Shown: positions 1 to 10,252, counted from the stretch's first letter. The stretch: DNA of 64,000 nt from Xylogone sp. PMI_703 (GCA_021399445.1 JAJTUQ010000008.1:1-64000); one strand, 5' to 3'. A program made the numbers and translations. The notes: generated by a model from the letters alone, not told the origin.

Positions 1-421
1 ACTCACTATGGTTGGATACCTTTATAGACCGTCTCTTTCTCCGTTCTTCTTTCTCAATTCTTTGCCTTGTAAGCCGCTGTTCTTCTAACCTCCTCCTCTC
101 TACTACTGTCTGCTCAAGTGCCCGAACCTTCTTTCTCTGCTGCTCAATCTCCGCTGCTAAGTTCCGTGGGCTTTTAGGACCATCTTCTTGCCTCGTAAGC
201 TGTGAATCATTTAATTGTCATCTCTCCGTTATTGCATTTTCAAATGCTTGGATTCTCTGGTTCTGCCGTTCAGCCCTCTCAGCCAACCTCTGCCGGTTGC
301 GCTCAAGCGCCTGAACCCTCTCTATCTGCTGCTCAACCCTCTCTATCAAACTCTGCCGGCTTATCAGTTCATTATCTTGAGAAATAGGTGCAGTAGGGAT
401 AAAGTTAGTAGGAGGTAGCAT
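1..421 (-). pseudogene. degraded coiled-coil ORF of a transposable element
   Basis: From the ATG at 421 the minus strand reads 67 codons of charged sequence rich in Glu, Gln and Arg (RVEQQIERVQALERNRQRLA), a strong coiled-coil pattern. A TGA at 218-220 stops it, but the same frame continues to the window edge with the same style of sequence (AAEIEQQRKKVRALEQTVVE). CGA-to-TGA is the kind of change RIP makes. Regions like this occur next to the DDE domain of pogo/Fot1-type transposases, but no catalytic domain is visible here, so that assignment is inference. An in-frame stop lies just upstream of the ATG. The element continues beyond position 1. Confidence 0.45.
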
Positions 422-1180
422 AATAGCGTCAAATTAACAACAGAATAACTAAGTCTGAAATCAAAGTAAATGACTAAACTATAAACCAGCGGACACAACT
501 AGTTATACAGCTGAACACCATCCTCCCCCATCCTACCAAAATTAAAAAAGAAAATACTGAAACATGATTGATGCTGAAGATGAAGCACTAAGTAAAACAT
601 GCACGTCCTTCGATCGACAATGTATTATTTCATCATTGATACCGCAATCCCAAGGCAGAAACACGTGCCCCAAAAAAATCGGATCTCGGAGAAACTAAAG
701 ACCGAACCCTCCGCACTCTCTCTCTTCGAAGATCCTTCTCTCTGAGCTTTTCAGCTCATTTCGAAGGCACTAACCTGAAAAGTGCTAGTATCTCAAAAGT
801 TATTAGATTAAACTAAAATCATAGAGTTTGTAGCAGGAAGCCAATTTTGCACTTTACTGTAGGTCCTATACTTAATAGCACATTAATTATCTAAGATTTT
901 CACAATAGGTTAGATCCTTTTCACACGCCACAGTTGATTTGGTTGCCTAAGGCTTTAAAATCAAAAAGTAGCAAATATACCCGAGGGTAATATTTTGTGG
1001 TACTAATCCAGGTGGCGACTTTATGTAAATTCGTGCACTATAGCAGCCATAAAGCTAATAACGGCCTCCTATATTTACTGTAGACTCTGAGGGTGAGATA
1101 TTGGCCTTTGGTGAGTTCCAATACTAGTACAATCTTAGTGGTAGCGCTGTGGTGAAGGAATTCTATTATACTATGAAAAA
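422..1180. other. intergenic, no gene seen
   Basis: AT-rich sequence with no credible ORF, splice pattern, tRNA or repeat unit recognised. Positions 660-780 are locally purine/pyrimidine biased but show nothing interpretable. Confidence 0.5.
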
Positions 1181-1184
1181 AGGC

Positions 1185-1510
1185 TTCATGCAAATTAAGC
1201 GCGAACACGACAGTACGAACTTAATTCCTTAGTAGGAAGAGTCTTAAGTGTTCAAGAGTGGCCACAGTATACGACTTATATAGAACTACAGGAAATATTG
1301 ATATGTGCGTAGAGTCTGAGTTGCTTAAAGTCAAAGTACCCATCGTTTTTCTCGGCACGGTGGGTTCCTCGCCACGCAGGGAGGGACGTTATTGCAAATG
1401 GAGTGCTTCTACACTGCAGAAGCACGACCATACCTTGAAATTAGAAACAGTATGTGTGGAGATCTCTCATCTCTCCAGCGGGATTCAAGGAAAATATTCT
1501 ATGTAACTTA
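1185..1510 (+). repeat. dispersed repeat copy A with the left inverted end of a Tc1/mariner-like relic
   Basis: This stretch aligns by eye, in the same orientation, with 39550-39905: shared blocks include 'taggaagagtc...gtgttcaagagtggcc', 'aatattgatatgtgcgtag', 'gagttgcttaaagtc' and 'tttctcggcac'. The part at 1346-1376 (ttttctcggcacggtgggtt) recurs inverted at 2701-2735, so it also acts as the left inverted end of the relic whose transposase tail lies at 2479-2688. The short ORF at 1258-1506 falls inside this repeat and its resemblance to the 39.6-kb ORF comes from the repeat, so it is not called a gene. Many differences between copies are transitions, as expected from RIP. Confidence 0.55.
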
Positions 1511-1704
1511 TTGTCTTTGACTTGTAATTTGGTGTTTTAAAATAAAATAACGGGTAAATTTTTCAAATATGTTAGGGTTTATTGTCTAGAGCATCTTTTT
1601 CAGTTAACTATTATTAGAATACTCAGGATTACGTGATACTCCGCAGCACTCAAAGCCTTTCTTGCCTCTGCTGAGATGCGTCCTGGATTTCGGCGTTCAT
1701 TTTG

Positions 1705-1947
1705 CTACCCCCGATCAAGCATCGAAGGCGATATTGACTCATAACGTGGCAGGGCAGTATTGCTGTGCTGATGATCATCACATTGCGAGTTGTGCTGATC
1801 AACGTCCGAAAACCGTTTGAAAGACATAAACTTTTGTAGAAAACTTTTTCGCCTTTCCCTTTTTGCTAATCTCTGTTCCCTTCTTGCTAGATTCCATTGC
1901 AAATAACGTTCTACAGAATCCTTTCCAACCAAGACGATAATTTGCAT
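1705..1947 (-). CDS. small basic hypothetical protein
   Basis: An 80-codon ORF with an ATG at 1947. The product has a short hydrophobic N-terminus, then a very basic Arg/Lys-rich stretch (RREQRLAKRERRKSF) and a polar His/Ser-rich tail. I recognise no family. It lies inside the interval bounded by the Tc1/mariner-like inverted ends, so it could be part of the relic or of sequence inserted in it. No intron or promoter signal decides the matter; it could be chance. Confidence 0.18.
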   Translation of the reverse strand: MQIIVLVGKDSVERYLQWNLARREQRLAKRERRKSFLQKFMSFKRFSDVDQHNSQCDDHQHSNTALPRYESISPSMLDRG

Positions 1948-2478
1948 CTCAAATAGTGTGAACGATAACCTTGATACTTAGAATTAGAGGCAAAGCCGAA
2001 CAATCCTGCGTAGTTATATGGGCAATATCGCAGCCCTTATAATGGAAGCACATAGGCAGCCACTACCAGGGACCATTCTCATGCTGTCAATCATTCTTGC
2101 TCTGCATACAAGGACAACACATTACTCTCCATATTAGGCAATATGATCACTTCCAGAATGTCATAAATTGAGGAAAATCAGTTGATGAGTAATTTAAATT
2201 TAGATTCAATATTCACGCCGTCTCCTCTCATGCTTCCATGAAGCGCCAAATCTGGATCGTTGCCTGGTTCGCAAGGGATGATCTGTTTCTGGCGCTTGCC
2301 CTCAAGAACTTATACGGGGCGTATTGATGTTACGTCTGCCCGCTGCAGCCCCTTCAATTGCGTTAATCTACGCCTAAAGCAAGTCGAGAATATTGAGTGA
2401 ACAATGGATGACATTAAGGAAAGCGACACCATGAAAGAGTTGCTCGGTGTACATATTTAAAAATGCACATCTAAGAAG

Positions 2479-2688
2479 AATCTCTGGAATTGGATGAAGG
2501 ATTGGATCCAAAAGCACTATTACAGAGCGTGGTACGACCCAGATCACATACCAAGGGACGAGCTACAGAGGATTATTCAAGCAGCCTGGGATGCCATTCC
2601 TGAAAGCTATATTCAGGGTTTATATAATAGCTAGAAAAGGAGATGCCAGGCGGTTATTGACGCTCAGGGGGGCCCTACTAAATACTAA
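2479..2688 (+). pseudogene. C-terminal remnant of a Tc1/mariner-type transposase
   Basis: About 69 codons read as the conserved tail of fungal Tc1/mariner transposases: an N-x-W-x-W-x-K start, then HYYRAWYDPDHIPRDELQ, the AAWDAIPESYIQGLY block and the closing CQAVIDAQGGPTKY before TAA at 2686-2688. One in-frame TAG at 2632-2634 replaces what is normally a tryptophan (TGG to TAG, a RIP-type change). The catalytic Asp residues upstream are not recognisable. Inverted copies of a terminal sequence flank it at 1346-1376 and 2701-2735, giving a relic of about 1.4-1.5 kb. It is certainly inactive. Confidence 0.75.
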
Positions 2689-2699
2689 AATATAATTTC

Positions 2700-2782
2700 C
2701 GTCCCAACGTAGCGAGAAACCCACCGTGCCGAGAAAAATAATAAATACTTTAAGTTCATATACAGTATGTACATACTGTACT
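2700..2782 (-). repeat. right inverted end of the Tc1/mariner-like relic
   Basis: The reverse complement of 2701-2750 contains 'tttttctcggcacggtgggtttctcgctacg', matching 1346-1376 with only C/T differences, plus the 'cttaaagt' block found at 1323-1330. A short palindrome, tacagtatgtacatactgta, sits at 2760-2780 and may be the outer tip of the element. Confidence 0.55.
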
Positions 2783-2804
2783 TGCGCTAAGTGTAAAGTT
2801 TTTT

Positions 2805-3247
2805 ATGAATTTAGCCTTTCAAATAAATAGGGTCTACTGGGAATACGAGGCTGCTAATCGCTTCAACATGGGACTCAAGAATAGCGACCTCTGCTTCGAG
2901 AATCAGCGCTTTGAAAAATTTGGACAGCTTCCGTTAGAAATTCGATCACTGATCTTGCAATTCTCTTTACCAAGCACGGATGCACTTCTTCTCCTTCCGT
3001 ACTTCATGTCTGCCAAGAATCTCGCAAGGAAGCTCTTACGATTTACCGACGCCTTCGAATAACAACTCCCATATACTTTCGTCCTGATTGCGATATTCTC
3101 CTATTTTCAATGCTCGAGAGGCCATATTTCAGCCTACTTATCCAAGGGATGCAGCATCCGGTTATGTCAGATTTCTTCAAAGCTTGTGAAAATGAATCTA
3201 AACGATGTACTGGATCCGAGACTGTTAATTGGAGGCTACAACTATAA
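2805..3247 (+). pseudogene. 2EXR-domain protein, frameshifted
   Basis: The first frame (from ATG 2805) gives an F-x-x-LPLEIR-x-L-I-x-x-F-x-LPS segment, the signature start of the fungal 2EXR domain, a short F-box-like module of unknown role common in ascomycetes. Around 2980-2990 the homologous reading moves to another frame, which gives VCQESRKEALTIYRR, then ITTPIYFRPDCDIL and a tail ending at TAA 3245-3247. Those segments are the second conserved half of 2EXR proteins (the 'CRESR-x-x-A' and 'IYF-x-x-x-x-D' motifs). No GT-AG pair joins the two, so a single indel is the simplest reading. The protein would be about 145 aa, shorter than most family members. Confidence 0.6.
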
Positions 3248-3261
3248 GCAGCTAAACTTAA

Positions 3262-4304
3262 TCAGATGACTTGCTGGATAGACACGAAGTAATAGGCCCT
3301 GCATCCTACTAAACTTGACTCTAATATAAGAGGTAAAGTAGGGTCTTCTTGAGGGATTCCAATGGTAAAATCTTTGCGTTTTTGGCTATCCAACCAATCG
3401 TAATAAGTATTACGATCTCTGAATAATAATTCAGCAGGAGCACAATTGATTGTTGTATGAACTTGAGTATTCATAGCTAATGCAATCTCTTTATCTTCAA
3501 GTACTCTATTACCTTGTTCAATAAGGCCTTGAGTTTGCGGAGTTCTAGGCTTTCCATTGACTATTCGAATGCCATATTTCCGTAATACTACTGTATAAGA
3601 AAAGCACTTTTGAACTCTTTTCCATTGTCACATTGAACGATTTTTGGAGGTAAAAAGGCCATAATAAACTGGCCGAAAGCATGCGCAATTGGCAAAGATT
3701 CTTTGCTTTTAAGTGGGTATAACTGAGAATACTTTGTAAAGTGGTCTTTAACATGAAAAATCCACTTATATTGGCCAGACGGTTCATGCCTCATATCGAC
3801 CAAATCCACTTGAATACGCTCCCAGACTCTCTCAACAACAATTGGTTCTAAAAGAGCTCTAGTAATAATTGCCTGGTTAGAATTGCAATTCTGACAACAG
3901 TCAATAATCCAAACAACATCTTCACGCTTGATTCCATAGTAAATATCCTTAATGGTTGCCCATACTTTATTTTGGCCAGCATGAAGAAGCTTGATATGTT
4001 GTTCAGCAATAATATCAAATACTTCTGAATCTTGAACTGCATATCGTCTGGTAGGGTGGTGTATATCAGGTAATCGATATAATTGATTGTTTTCAAGCTC
4101 GAATTGAGTAATAGCTCTATGTTTGAGCCTACTATCGGCTTGATTGTCTGGTTTTAACTTTGGATTGTCCAAAAAGGTATGTATCTTTTGCCAATGTTGA
4201 GGGTTGATTCGCTCTCTGTTGACATAGCTATCACTGTATATATGATCTTGGAATGCAAAGCGTACGCTATTGGGAAAGGGATTGATCGATTGAATTGAGG
4301 CCAT
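3262..4304 (-). pseudogene. GIN/gypsy-type integrase (Ginger-like or gypsy relic), frameshifted
   Basis: Starting at ATG 4304 the ORF has an N-terminal region, an HHCC zinc finger (H-x3-H...C-x2-C: HIKLLH, DCCQNC) and then the integrase core: first Asp in QVDLVDM, second Asp in VQCDNGKEF. An in-frame TAG follows near 3597. The homologous reading resumes one frame over (GIRIVNGKPRTPQTQGLIEQ), which supplies the catalytic Glu, and runs to TAA near 3262. One lost base in CAG-GTA-GTA explains the break. Integrases of this type without attached reverse transcriptase occur in Ginger DNA transposons and as cut-down gypsy copies; the sequence does not settle which. No intact downstream end is visible. 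The start sits next to the palindrome cluster at 4395-4525. Confidence 0.75.
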
Positions 4305-4394
4305 ATTGAATTATAGCAATTAGATTGAATAATTGTAAAGAAAAAGGAGGGAAGGGCAGAGTATTTGAGCTACACCGCTATATTGCAATAAGTG

Positions 4395-4525
4395 GGGTAA
4401 TTCGCATATGGGCTGGCCCATATGCGAATACAAATATTCGTGGTTGGGCCAGCCCATGCGCGAATATTGGTGTATGGGCTGGCCCATTCGCGAATGGGAA
4501 ATATTCGCGTATGGGCTAGAACATA
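4395..4525. repeat. cluster of nested palindromes built from GCGAATA and GGGCTGGCCC units
   Basis: 4400-4429 is a perfect 14-bp inverted repeat (ATTCGCATATGGGC, 2-bp centre). It is followed by an imperfect palindrome with AATATTCG...CGAATATT ends around 4433-4470, then ATGGGCTGGCCCAT and CCCATTCGCGAATGGG, ending in another ATATTCGCGTATGGGC unit. The block separates the start of the integrase ORF (4304) from the stop of the Zn2Cys6 fragment (4554). It may be the end of a mobile element or a protein-binding array. Confidence 0.8.
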
Positions 4526-4553
4526 TCTGTATTTCCGCCAGCTGCCAGGGCGC

Positions 4554-4841
4554 TTATAATACCTCGTTCCGCTGCCGAATCTTTCGTAGACTATTGATTT
4601 CTTCCCTCATCTCCCCCTTTTTCTGTAGTACATGAGGTTCATACACGCATGTACTATTATTTTGCTGACATCTGCTACATGGCTCTATGCCATCACACTA
4701 GATCATCTATCAGTGATGCTACGTTTCTCAATTACAGGCACAACTTACTTTTGCTCTCTTCCTACGACATTCTGTGCAGGCAATCGGGGTAACGATTCCA
4801 TAGCCACGCCTTTTTCTCGGATTACTATCTTCTCCTGTCAT
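4554..4841 (-). CDS. truncated Zn(II)2Cys6 transcription factor, cryptic two-exon gene
   Basis: Exon 1 is 4749-4841 (31 codons from ATG) and exon 2 is 4554-4697, joined across a 51-bp intron (4698-4748) with donor GTAAGT, a CTGAT branch-like site and acceptor CTAG. The spliced product has a perfect binuclear zinc cluster, C-x2-C-x6-C-x5-C-x2-C-x6-C (CTECRRKRAK then CDGIEPCSRCQQNNSTC), preceded by a basic stretch and followed by a short charged linker. It ends at TAA after only 78 aa, whereas family members usually exceed 400 aa. The palindrome cluster begins about 30 bp after the stop, so the rest was probably lost to an insertion. The DNA-binding head alone could still bind DNA if expressed. 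The domain is certain; expression is unknown. Confidence 0.7.
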
Positions 4842-5990
4842 ACTAGTGGTAATTTCTTTCCAGCAAGTATGATGCCAGGTCTAGCTACCCCAGAGATGTT
4901 TAACTGATGACGAAGAGTTGAACTAAGTAGTGCGGTGATTGCGATTGGCTCATGCCACGGGACTTTGAAAGGTGGCATGCTTTGATGTTCGCCCTGGCGT
5001 ACGAAGTTCACAAAATAAGGGTCTTTTAGATAGATATAGTTAGGGTATATAGTTAACTATCTAGTAGTTGAAGTGCGACCTTTCAATAATGCCTCGATCA
5101 TATACCAAGGGAGGGGTACGTGTGCCTAGTAATTAGGGCATGAATATGCGTTTAGAACATTCTCGAACTGGTGGGGTAGTGGGCCAAGAAATTTGGCTCA
5201 GGGGAACACGTGGCTAGTCGCTCACTGGCTCTTTCTGCAAACCTATGCTATCCCAGCAAAGAATGACATGAAAAACCTTGCGGCGACAAGTCGCCGTACG
5301 GTGGTTTCTTCATGGACTCGAAGGAATGGCAGAACACAGTTGGCAGTTACATATACAAAACAGCACAAGGTCGACTACTAAGCCATCTTCTGGCTCAACA
5401 CAAGGGATGAAAATTCTTTGAACCAAAGCTTTACCAAAGTCACGATGCAAATATTACGAGTAAGACCCTCAGGCTTGATGGCTAAGTGGTATAGGCATGA
5501 AAGCAGACTTAGATATAAGAGTTAATACCGTCAAAGCAAGGCTGAGTCTCGATAACAGGTTTAACCAATTTAAAGCAAGGCATAGCGATTGTATTCTCTA
5601 CTCCAACGTAGAATGAGCGAGCACCAATTCGATACTCTACCTGTAGATTACACTAGTACTAGCTAAAAGTACGGATCGATTCTAAACTAAATCGTAAAGC
5701 GGACCAGTACCACCGTTCTGTACTTATTTGCCTTATAATTATCAACCCGCCTGGCTCGCTTAGGCTCCAGAACTCGATTTCTGTTTCCCGTCTAATGTGA
5801 TCGTGATGGACTTCTCGCTTATCATCTTCCCTCCTACAACTCCGTTCCCAAGGTTCAGATCCTTACTGATTACGCTACCCAGCTGCATATGAATCTGTTT
5901 TGGGACTGTCAATACTATAACCTATTTCAAGCGCTACCGGCCGATTCCAGTTTCTCGTCACAAAATTCGTTAGGTGGCTAGAACGGAGAC
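4842..5990. other. intergenic, degraded sequence
   Basis: No gene recognised. Short ORFs (for example 5193-5381) lack family motifs. The stretch has many in-frame stops in all frames and probably consists of old transposon sequence continuous with the LINE scrap that follows. Confidence 0.4.
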
Positions 5991-5999
5991 TTTTCCCTC

Positions 6000-6190
6000 A
6001 GTCGGCTCTAACAGCAAACGATAAAGCGATCTACAGGCTTCGAGAGACGATCACGGTAGTCATCCAGATGCAGGGGAAGGATGATTGCACGCAACGAAAG
6101 GCATATATGGCACTTATCTCCCTCAATATATAGGAAAGGTACTGGAAGCCATAATTACCAGTCGGCTTGCCTACCTCGCTGACCCACCGT
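6000..6190 (+). pseudogene. LINE (Tad-type) reverse transcriptase fragment
   Basis: Two adjoining frames give the conserved entry to the reverse transcriptase of fungal non-LTR elements: 'GKDD-x-T-Q-x-K-A-Y-x-x-L-I-S-L-N' at about 6074-6130, then, after a one-base shift, GKVLEAIITSRLAYLAD at about 6133-6185. In intact elements these are contiguous ('pKpGK-D-x-x-x-x-x-YRPISLLNTxGKxLEx'). Nothing else of the element survives nearby. Confidence 0.6.
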
Positions 6191-6327
6191 TTCAATCCCA
6201 GCCTTACGTTTAACTGTACCTGTGTTATGTTCAACGCCAACTGCGACACCAACACTTTGCTCCTCATTGTGACAATCCAGCCTACAGCCAAACAGGTTGG
6301 TGATCCTACAGTGAGGTTGCCTTAAAT

Positions 6328-9300
6328 ATGGCGCAAAAGGTAGTCGTCGACTCGAGAAAGCGAGCCGGTCGCCCCAAATCTAGGACGGGCTGCTCAACTT
6401 GTAGGTGAGCTACAATTGCGCATATTGTCTGCATTACGATGGACCGATATCTGTGGATTAACGCTGATCTTTATATTAATAGGGAGCGCCGAGTCAAGTG
6501 CGACGAGACAATCCCTACCTGTCGGCGCTGTCAAAGTAGCGGACGAGAGTGCCGAGGGCTTTGGAGGAAGAAAGCTACGTATCTTCAACTTCTGGCACCG
6601 AAGAGCACGCTGGAAGTATCTCAGAGCCTAGAGATCCGTGATGCGAAACCGCCTGACAGCACCACAGACAGGAGGCAAGAGGGAAAGGAAAACGGATATG
6701 GAGATGACGAAGGTCCGTCGACGTCCAGGATCGAGGAGTCGAGTCTGTCACTCACGTTCCCGTTACAATTGTCATTGGGAGATCAGGAAGATAGTAACGA
6801 CAGATCCCGACAAAGTTCTGTTACTGACAGCCGAGAGCATTCTAAAAGACATCGTATTGGAAAGGTACTTTAGTATCCCACTATATGTATGTGGCACTTG
6901 TTGATGTTCGCAGAGGAGCGTAGACAGGAAGACACTGCTAGAGACTAGAGATACAATCAAACGAGCTCGAAGAGATGAGAGCGAAGAGGTTGGCGACTGT
7001 ATTGTTGTTTCTTTTAGACCTACTCCAGGGGAAGCCCAAGCGATGGAGAAGTCGAAGTTAACTTTTACATCTGTGAAACCTCTCACCGTTTCGCCAATGG
7101 ATGATGCAATCTCCCCTACTAACCGCCATCTACCATGCGAATCTGCCGAACCAGTGCAAACGGCACAGGAGGCTCTGTCTGCAATGCACGGAGAACCTGT
7201 TGAAGGCAGGCAGAACGGGGCTCGATGCCCTGAATCAACGCTCGACAACATATTTCCTGATTCAAAAGTGCAACGGAGCTATACTTCCACATGTCCTCCT
7301 CCACCCAAGCCAGGAATTTTACAACACCATATTGGGACAAGCCAGCATCCTACTTCTGCCACCGAAGACTGTTTTGTTACCGAACACGTCTTCCACCCCG
7401 CTGATAAGCCATATAAATCACAGAGTAATGCTCGAAATGGCCGTCAAAAGGTCACTCGCTTGGCTGATCTCATAAAGAGTCCTCGGAAACTGTCTCAACC
7501 CATTACTCAGTCAGAGACTTTATTAAAGAACGCCCGGGAAGTGTCTCTACAAATCGCTCACTTAGATAATCTACTGAAGAACACCCCAACACCGTCCCAA
7601 CCCATCAGTCACGCAGCCGTTCTAATTCGGAATCCTCGAGGGTCGCCTCCACCTATCGCTCAGCCTGTTGATCTGTCTGAGAAGCCTCAAGAAGTGTCTC
7701 GGGCCGTCACTCGCTCAGCTACTCCGTTGGGAAATCCCGACGAGTTGTGTCAGCCTATCCCAGCCGCCGTATCAAAGAATCGGCCAGAGCTATCTAGAGC
7801 TATTGTTCCATTGCCTGCTATAATGCAGGATCCGGAAAGGCTACCACATCTCATCCAAACCGATTCCCTGCATTCAATACAATCTCTCGTGCACAATACA
7901 AATTCAGGAACTTGCGTCCCTCGATTGGTTAATGCGGAACTGGCAAATACACGATATTCAAATATGGCTGCTAAATCATCCTCTTCTTCTCTGACGGTGT
8001 CGCGCCGATCTGCCACCTCAAGTCTGATAGGTGCTCATACCGCTGGACCACATCACCCTAATGCGCATCCTACGACGCCTTCCTTTACACCTAGCCCGGA
8101 ATTCTTAATACCAACTTATCAACCACCAGCCATAAATTTCATAGCAGGCCTTGATACCCGCCTATCACCACTTGGCAACAAAGCCACAACGCCGGAGGTG
8201 CAATCCTCCGCTTCTACACACCACTGTGAAGTGCCCAGCGATTACGCCACGGTATCTAAAACACACATTCTACCGGCTCTTCCTTCAAATCAACTTCCAT
8301 CGAACAACAACAGGCCTTCCGCATCTAGAGCATACGTGCCATCAGCTCCTCATTCACCGAAGAATAATCAGCTATCACCATTTAAACAACACCTCACTCC
8401 ATCCTCTTTATGTGAACTTAGATCAGACAATAATCTCGCTTCATCACTCCAAACGCATTCCCCGTTGCCTCCTTCAGGCCACCTTGGATCGGGAAGCATT
8501 TCTTTTCAACGCTTTGAAATGCACCTCGAACCAGCGCTTCCTTCACACCAACGTGAGCCAGACAGTCATCAAATCCTAGCATCTACGATGCATTCCCAAC
8601 CAGCTGCTATCTCACATAAGCTTTGGCCAGACAATAGTCACGCTGAGGCATCTAAGACGCACTATGCACCAGTTCCTCTTTCCCTTCATCCCGCATCAGA
8701 CAAAAATTACACCTCAATGTCTAGAACCTACGCCCAACTAAACCAGACACATACCCCCGGTTCTGTAAATTGTCTTCCCCAACCACTGGCCCCCCTCGTA
8801 GACGTTACGTCCCCGGTTGATGGCAGCTCTACGAGTGCCAATAGAAATTTTTCCACAGCCCAATCATCTTCAGTCATTAGGCCTTCCAGGACTGTGAGGG
8901 ATCAGGATATGCTCAGGCAGGCGGCTCTTAAACTGGTAGGGATCCTAGTGCTCTTCGCATAACCCAAGTCTGTAATCTATACTAAAGCCTAAGCAGATAG
9001 AGAGACGAGAAGATGTTGAACTTGAGGAATCTGAAATAAGTGGAGGGCGTGGTCGGACTTACCCTAGCGTGTGCGGAGTTATAGTTGATCAGAATAGCGC
9101 TAAAGGAAGAGTAGTTATATACGGTAATGGCTCTTCTCCTCCACAGGTTGACACAGGACATGGAGTAGTAGGAGAACGGTACTCAGAGCTGACCATTGGA
9201 GCTGGTCAAACCTGTGTCGTTCATGGGAGATCTACCGTGTTATTCTACAAACCTCGAATAGCACCGCGACCGACACAGGACCCAATGCAGGGTCCTCATA

Positions 9301-9680
9301 TCACTATCAGGCTTCAAATAGACGAGGCAGGAAGATTCAGCAATCCTTATGACATGTCCGCCTTTAACAAGAAATGGAAAACCACGCAATTTTTTACGTG
9401 GTTCGGAACTCAAACGGGCCGCGGGGGGGCAGCGGGTCCGCGACTTCTTAAATTCACGTTGAAAGACGCGATGCCAATCCCAAGATCGATCACCATTGCC
9501 AAACTCAATGAGAACGATTTCCGTTGGATGACAAGAGATATTATGGTGCAGTTTGACATAGCGAAGTCGTTCCTGCCAAGTTTAGCGGAGTTTTGTGTGT
9601 TAGTCACTGATCCAGGATGGGAGGCTCCACGCAGCATGTCTACCACTGCTTTCAAAACTCGCGCTGCAAAATTTCGTTGA
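6328..9680 (+). CDS. Zn(II)2Cys6 transcription factor, 1054 aa, with repeat-rich middle and unclassified C-terminal domain
   Basis: Exons 6328-6404, 6483-6864, 6914-8935 and 8997-9680; introns of 78, 49 and 61 bp, all GT-AG and all phase-consistent. The first intron splits the zinc cluster: CSTC + RERRVK + CDETIPTCRRCQSSGREC, an exact C-x2-C-x6-C-x5-C-x2-C-x6-C, preceded by a basic AT-hook-like RKRAGRPKSR. Residues of roughly 150-800 are Ser/Pro/Thr-rich, with about five imperfect copies of a ~21-residue unit (I/V-x-x-x-x-x-L-x-x-N-P/A-R pattern, DNA 7460-7760) and later a run of H-x-P-x-x-P-S units. The last ~220 residues are globular in composition (VVHGRSTVLFYKPRI, FTWFGTQTGRGG, LAEFCVLVTDPGW) and match no domain I can name. 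No canonical fungal_trans middle domain was seen. The target is unknown. The neighbours (secreted protein, protease) are not obviously co-regulated. Confidence 0.8.
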
Positions 9681-10024
9681 AACTACGACCTATTAAACAA
9701 TGTATAGTGAGGATTGCATTAAGGGGTAACGAATTGAATGGCCCAGCATAGCAGGCTTCTCATGACTATTCTTAATGAGGCTATGGTTATTTATGGTTCA
9801 TACGCTTAACCGCAGTTGTTCTGACACCTGCAAACTCATCACCTTTTTTCATACCAGGTGCTATCAGCAAAACAGACCCCGTAATGGCTTGGTAAATGGA
9901 ATCCTAAAGGCGGTTAACACTAGATATAGTTAGTCTCACATTCATCAGTTGAAGAGTAGTATTCTGCAATGGTGCCATACTCGTATACCCGGCTAAAGCA
10001 TATTAGTCTTCCGTAATATGAAGG
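9681..10024. other. intergenic
   Basis: 3' flanks of two converging genes. No ORF or repeat recognised. Confidence 0.5.
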
Positions 10025-10252
10025 TCATCTTGGATCCTGGCATAGATCACTTACAGTGCATTTGGCATTTACAGGTAAGCAACATTGCTTAAGCACACAC
10101 GGGTGGATATTAGGTAGACATTGGTTGGTCTGGCAAAGCCACCCTTGAATGCTGGTTCCTGTGTCGCAAAGGCCTTGTCTCTTCGAAATTTCCAGTGGCG
10201 TGGCTAAGGTGAAGCCAAAAAGAAGAGCCATTGCAGTAAATGATACCTTCAT
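10025..10252 (-). CDS. small cysteine-rich secreted protein, 75 aa
   Basis: ATG at 10252, no intron. Residues 1-18 form a clear signal peptide (MKVSFTAMALLFGFTLATP), followed by a short propeptide ending in a dibasic SKR, a likely Kex2 site. The mature part is about 48 residues with eight cysteines, including an adjacent pair (C...C...C...C...CC...C...C), an even number that fits four disulfides. The overall plan is that of antifungal peptides, small effectors or hydrophobin-like proteins, but the spacing does not match one family I can name with confidence and the hydrophobicity is too low for a hydrophobin. It would act outside the cell. Length and cysteine density make it a credible real gene. 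Confidence 0.6.
   Translation of the reverse strand: MKVSFTAMALLFGFTLATPLEISKRQGLCDTGTSIQGWLCQTNQCLPNIHPCVLKQCCLPVNAKCTVSDLCQDPR

Noticed and set aside
1258..1506. 82-codon ORF similar to one at 39588-39905, first taken as a conserved small protein family
   Set aside because: The similarity extends outside both ORFs at DNA level and includes a transposon end, so it reflects a dispersed repeat.
5470..5560. Possible tRNA-like stretch (aggcttgatggctaagtggtataggca)
   Set aside because: It has no B-box GGTTCGANTC or acceptor pairing.
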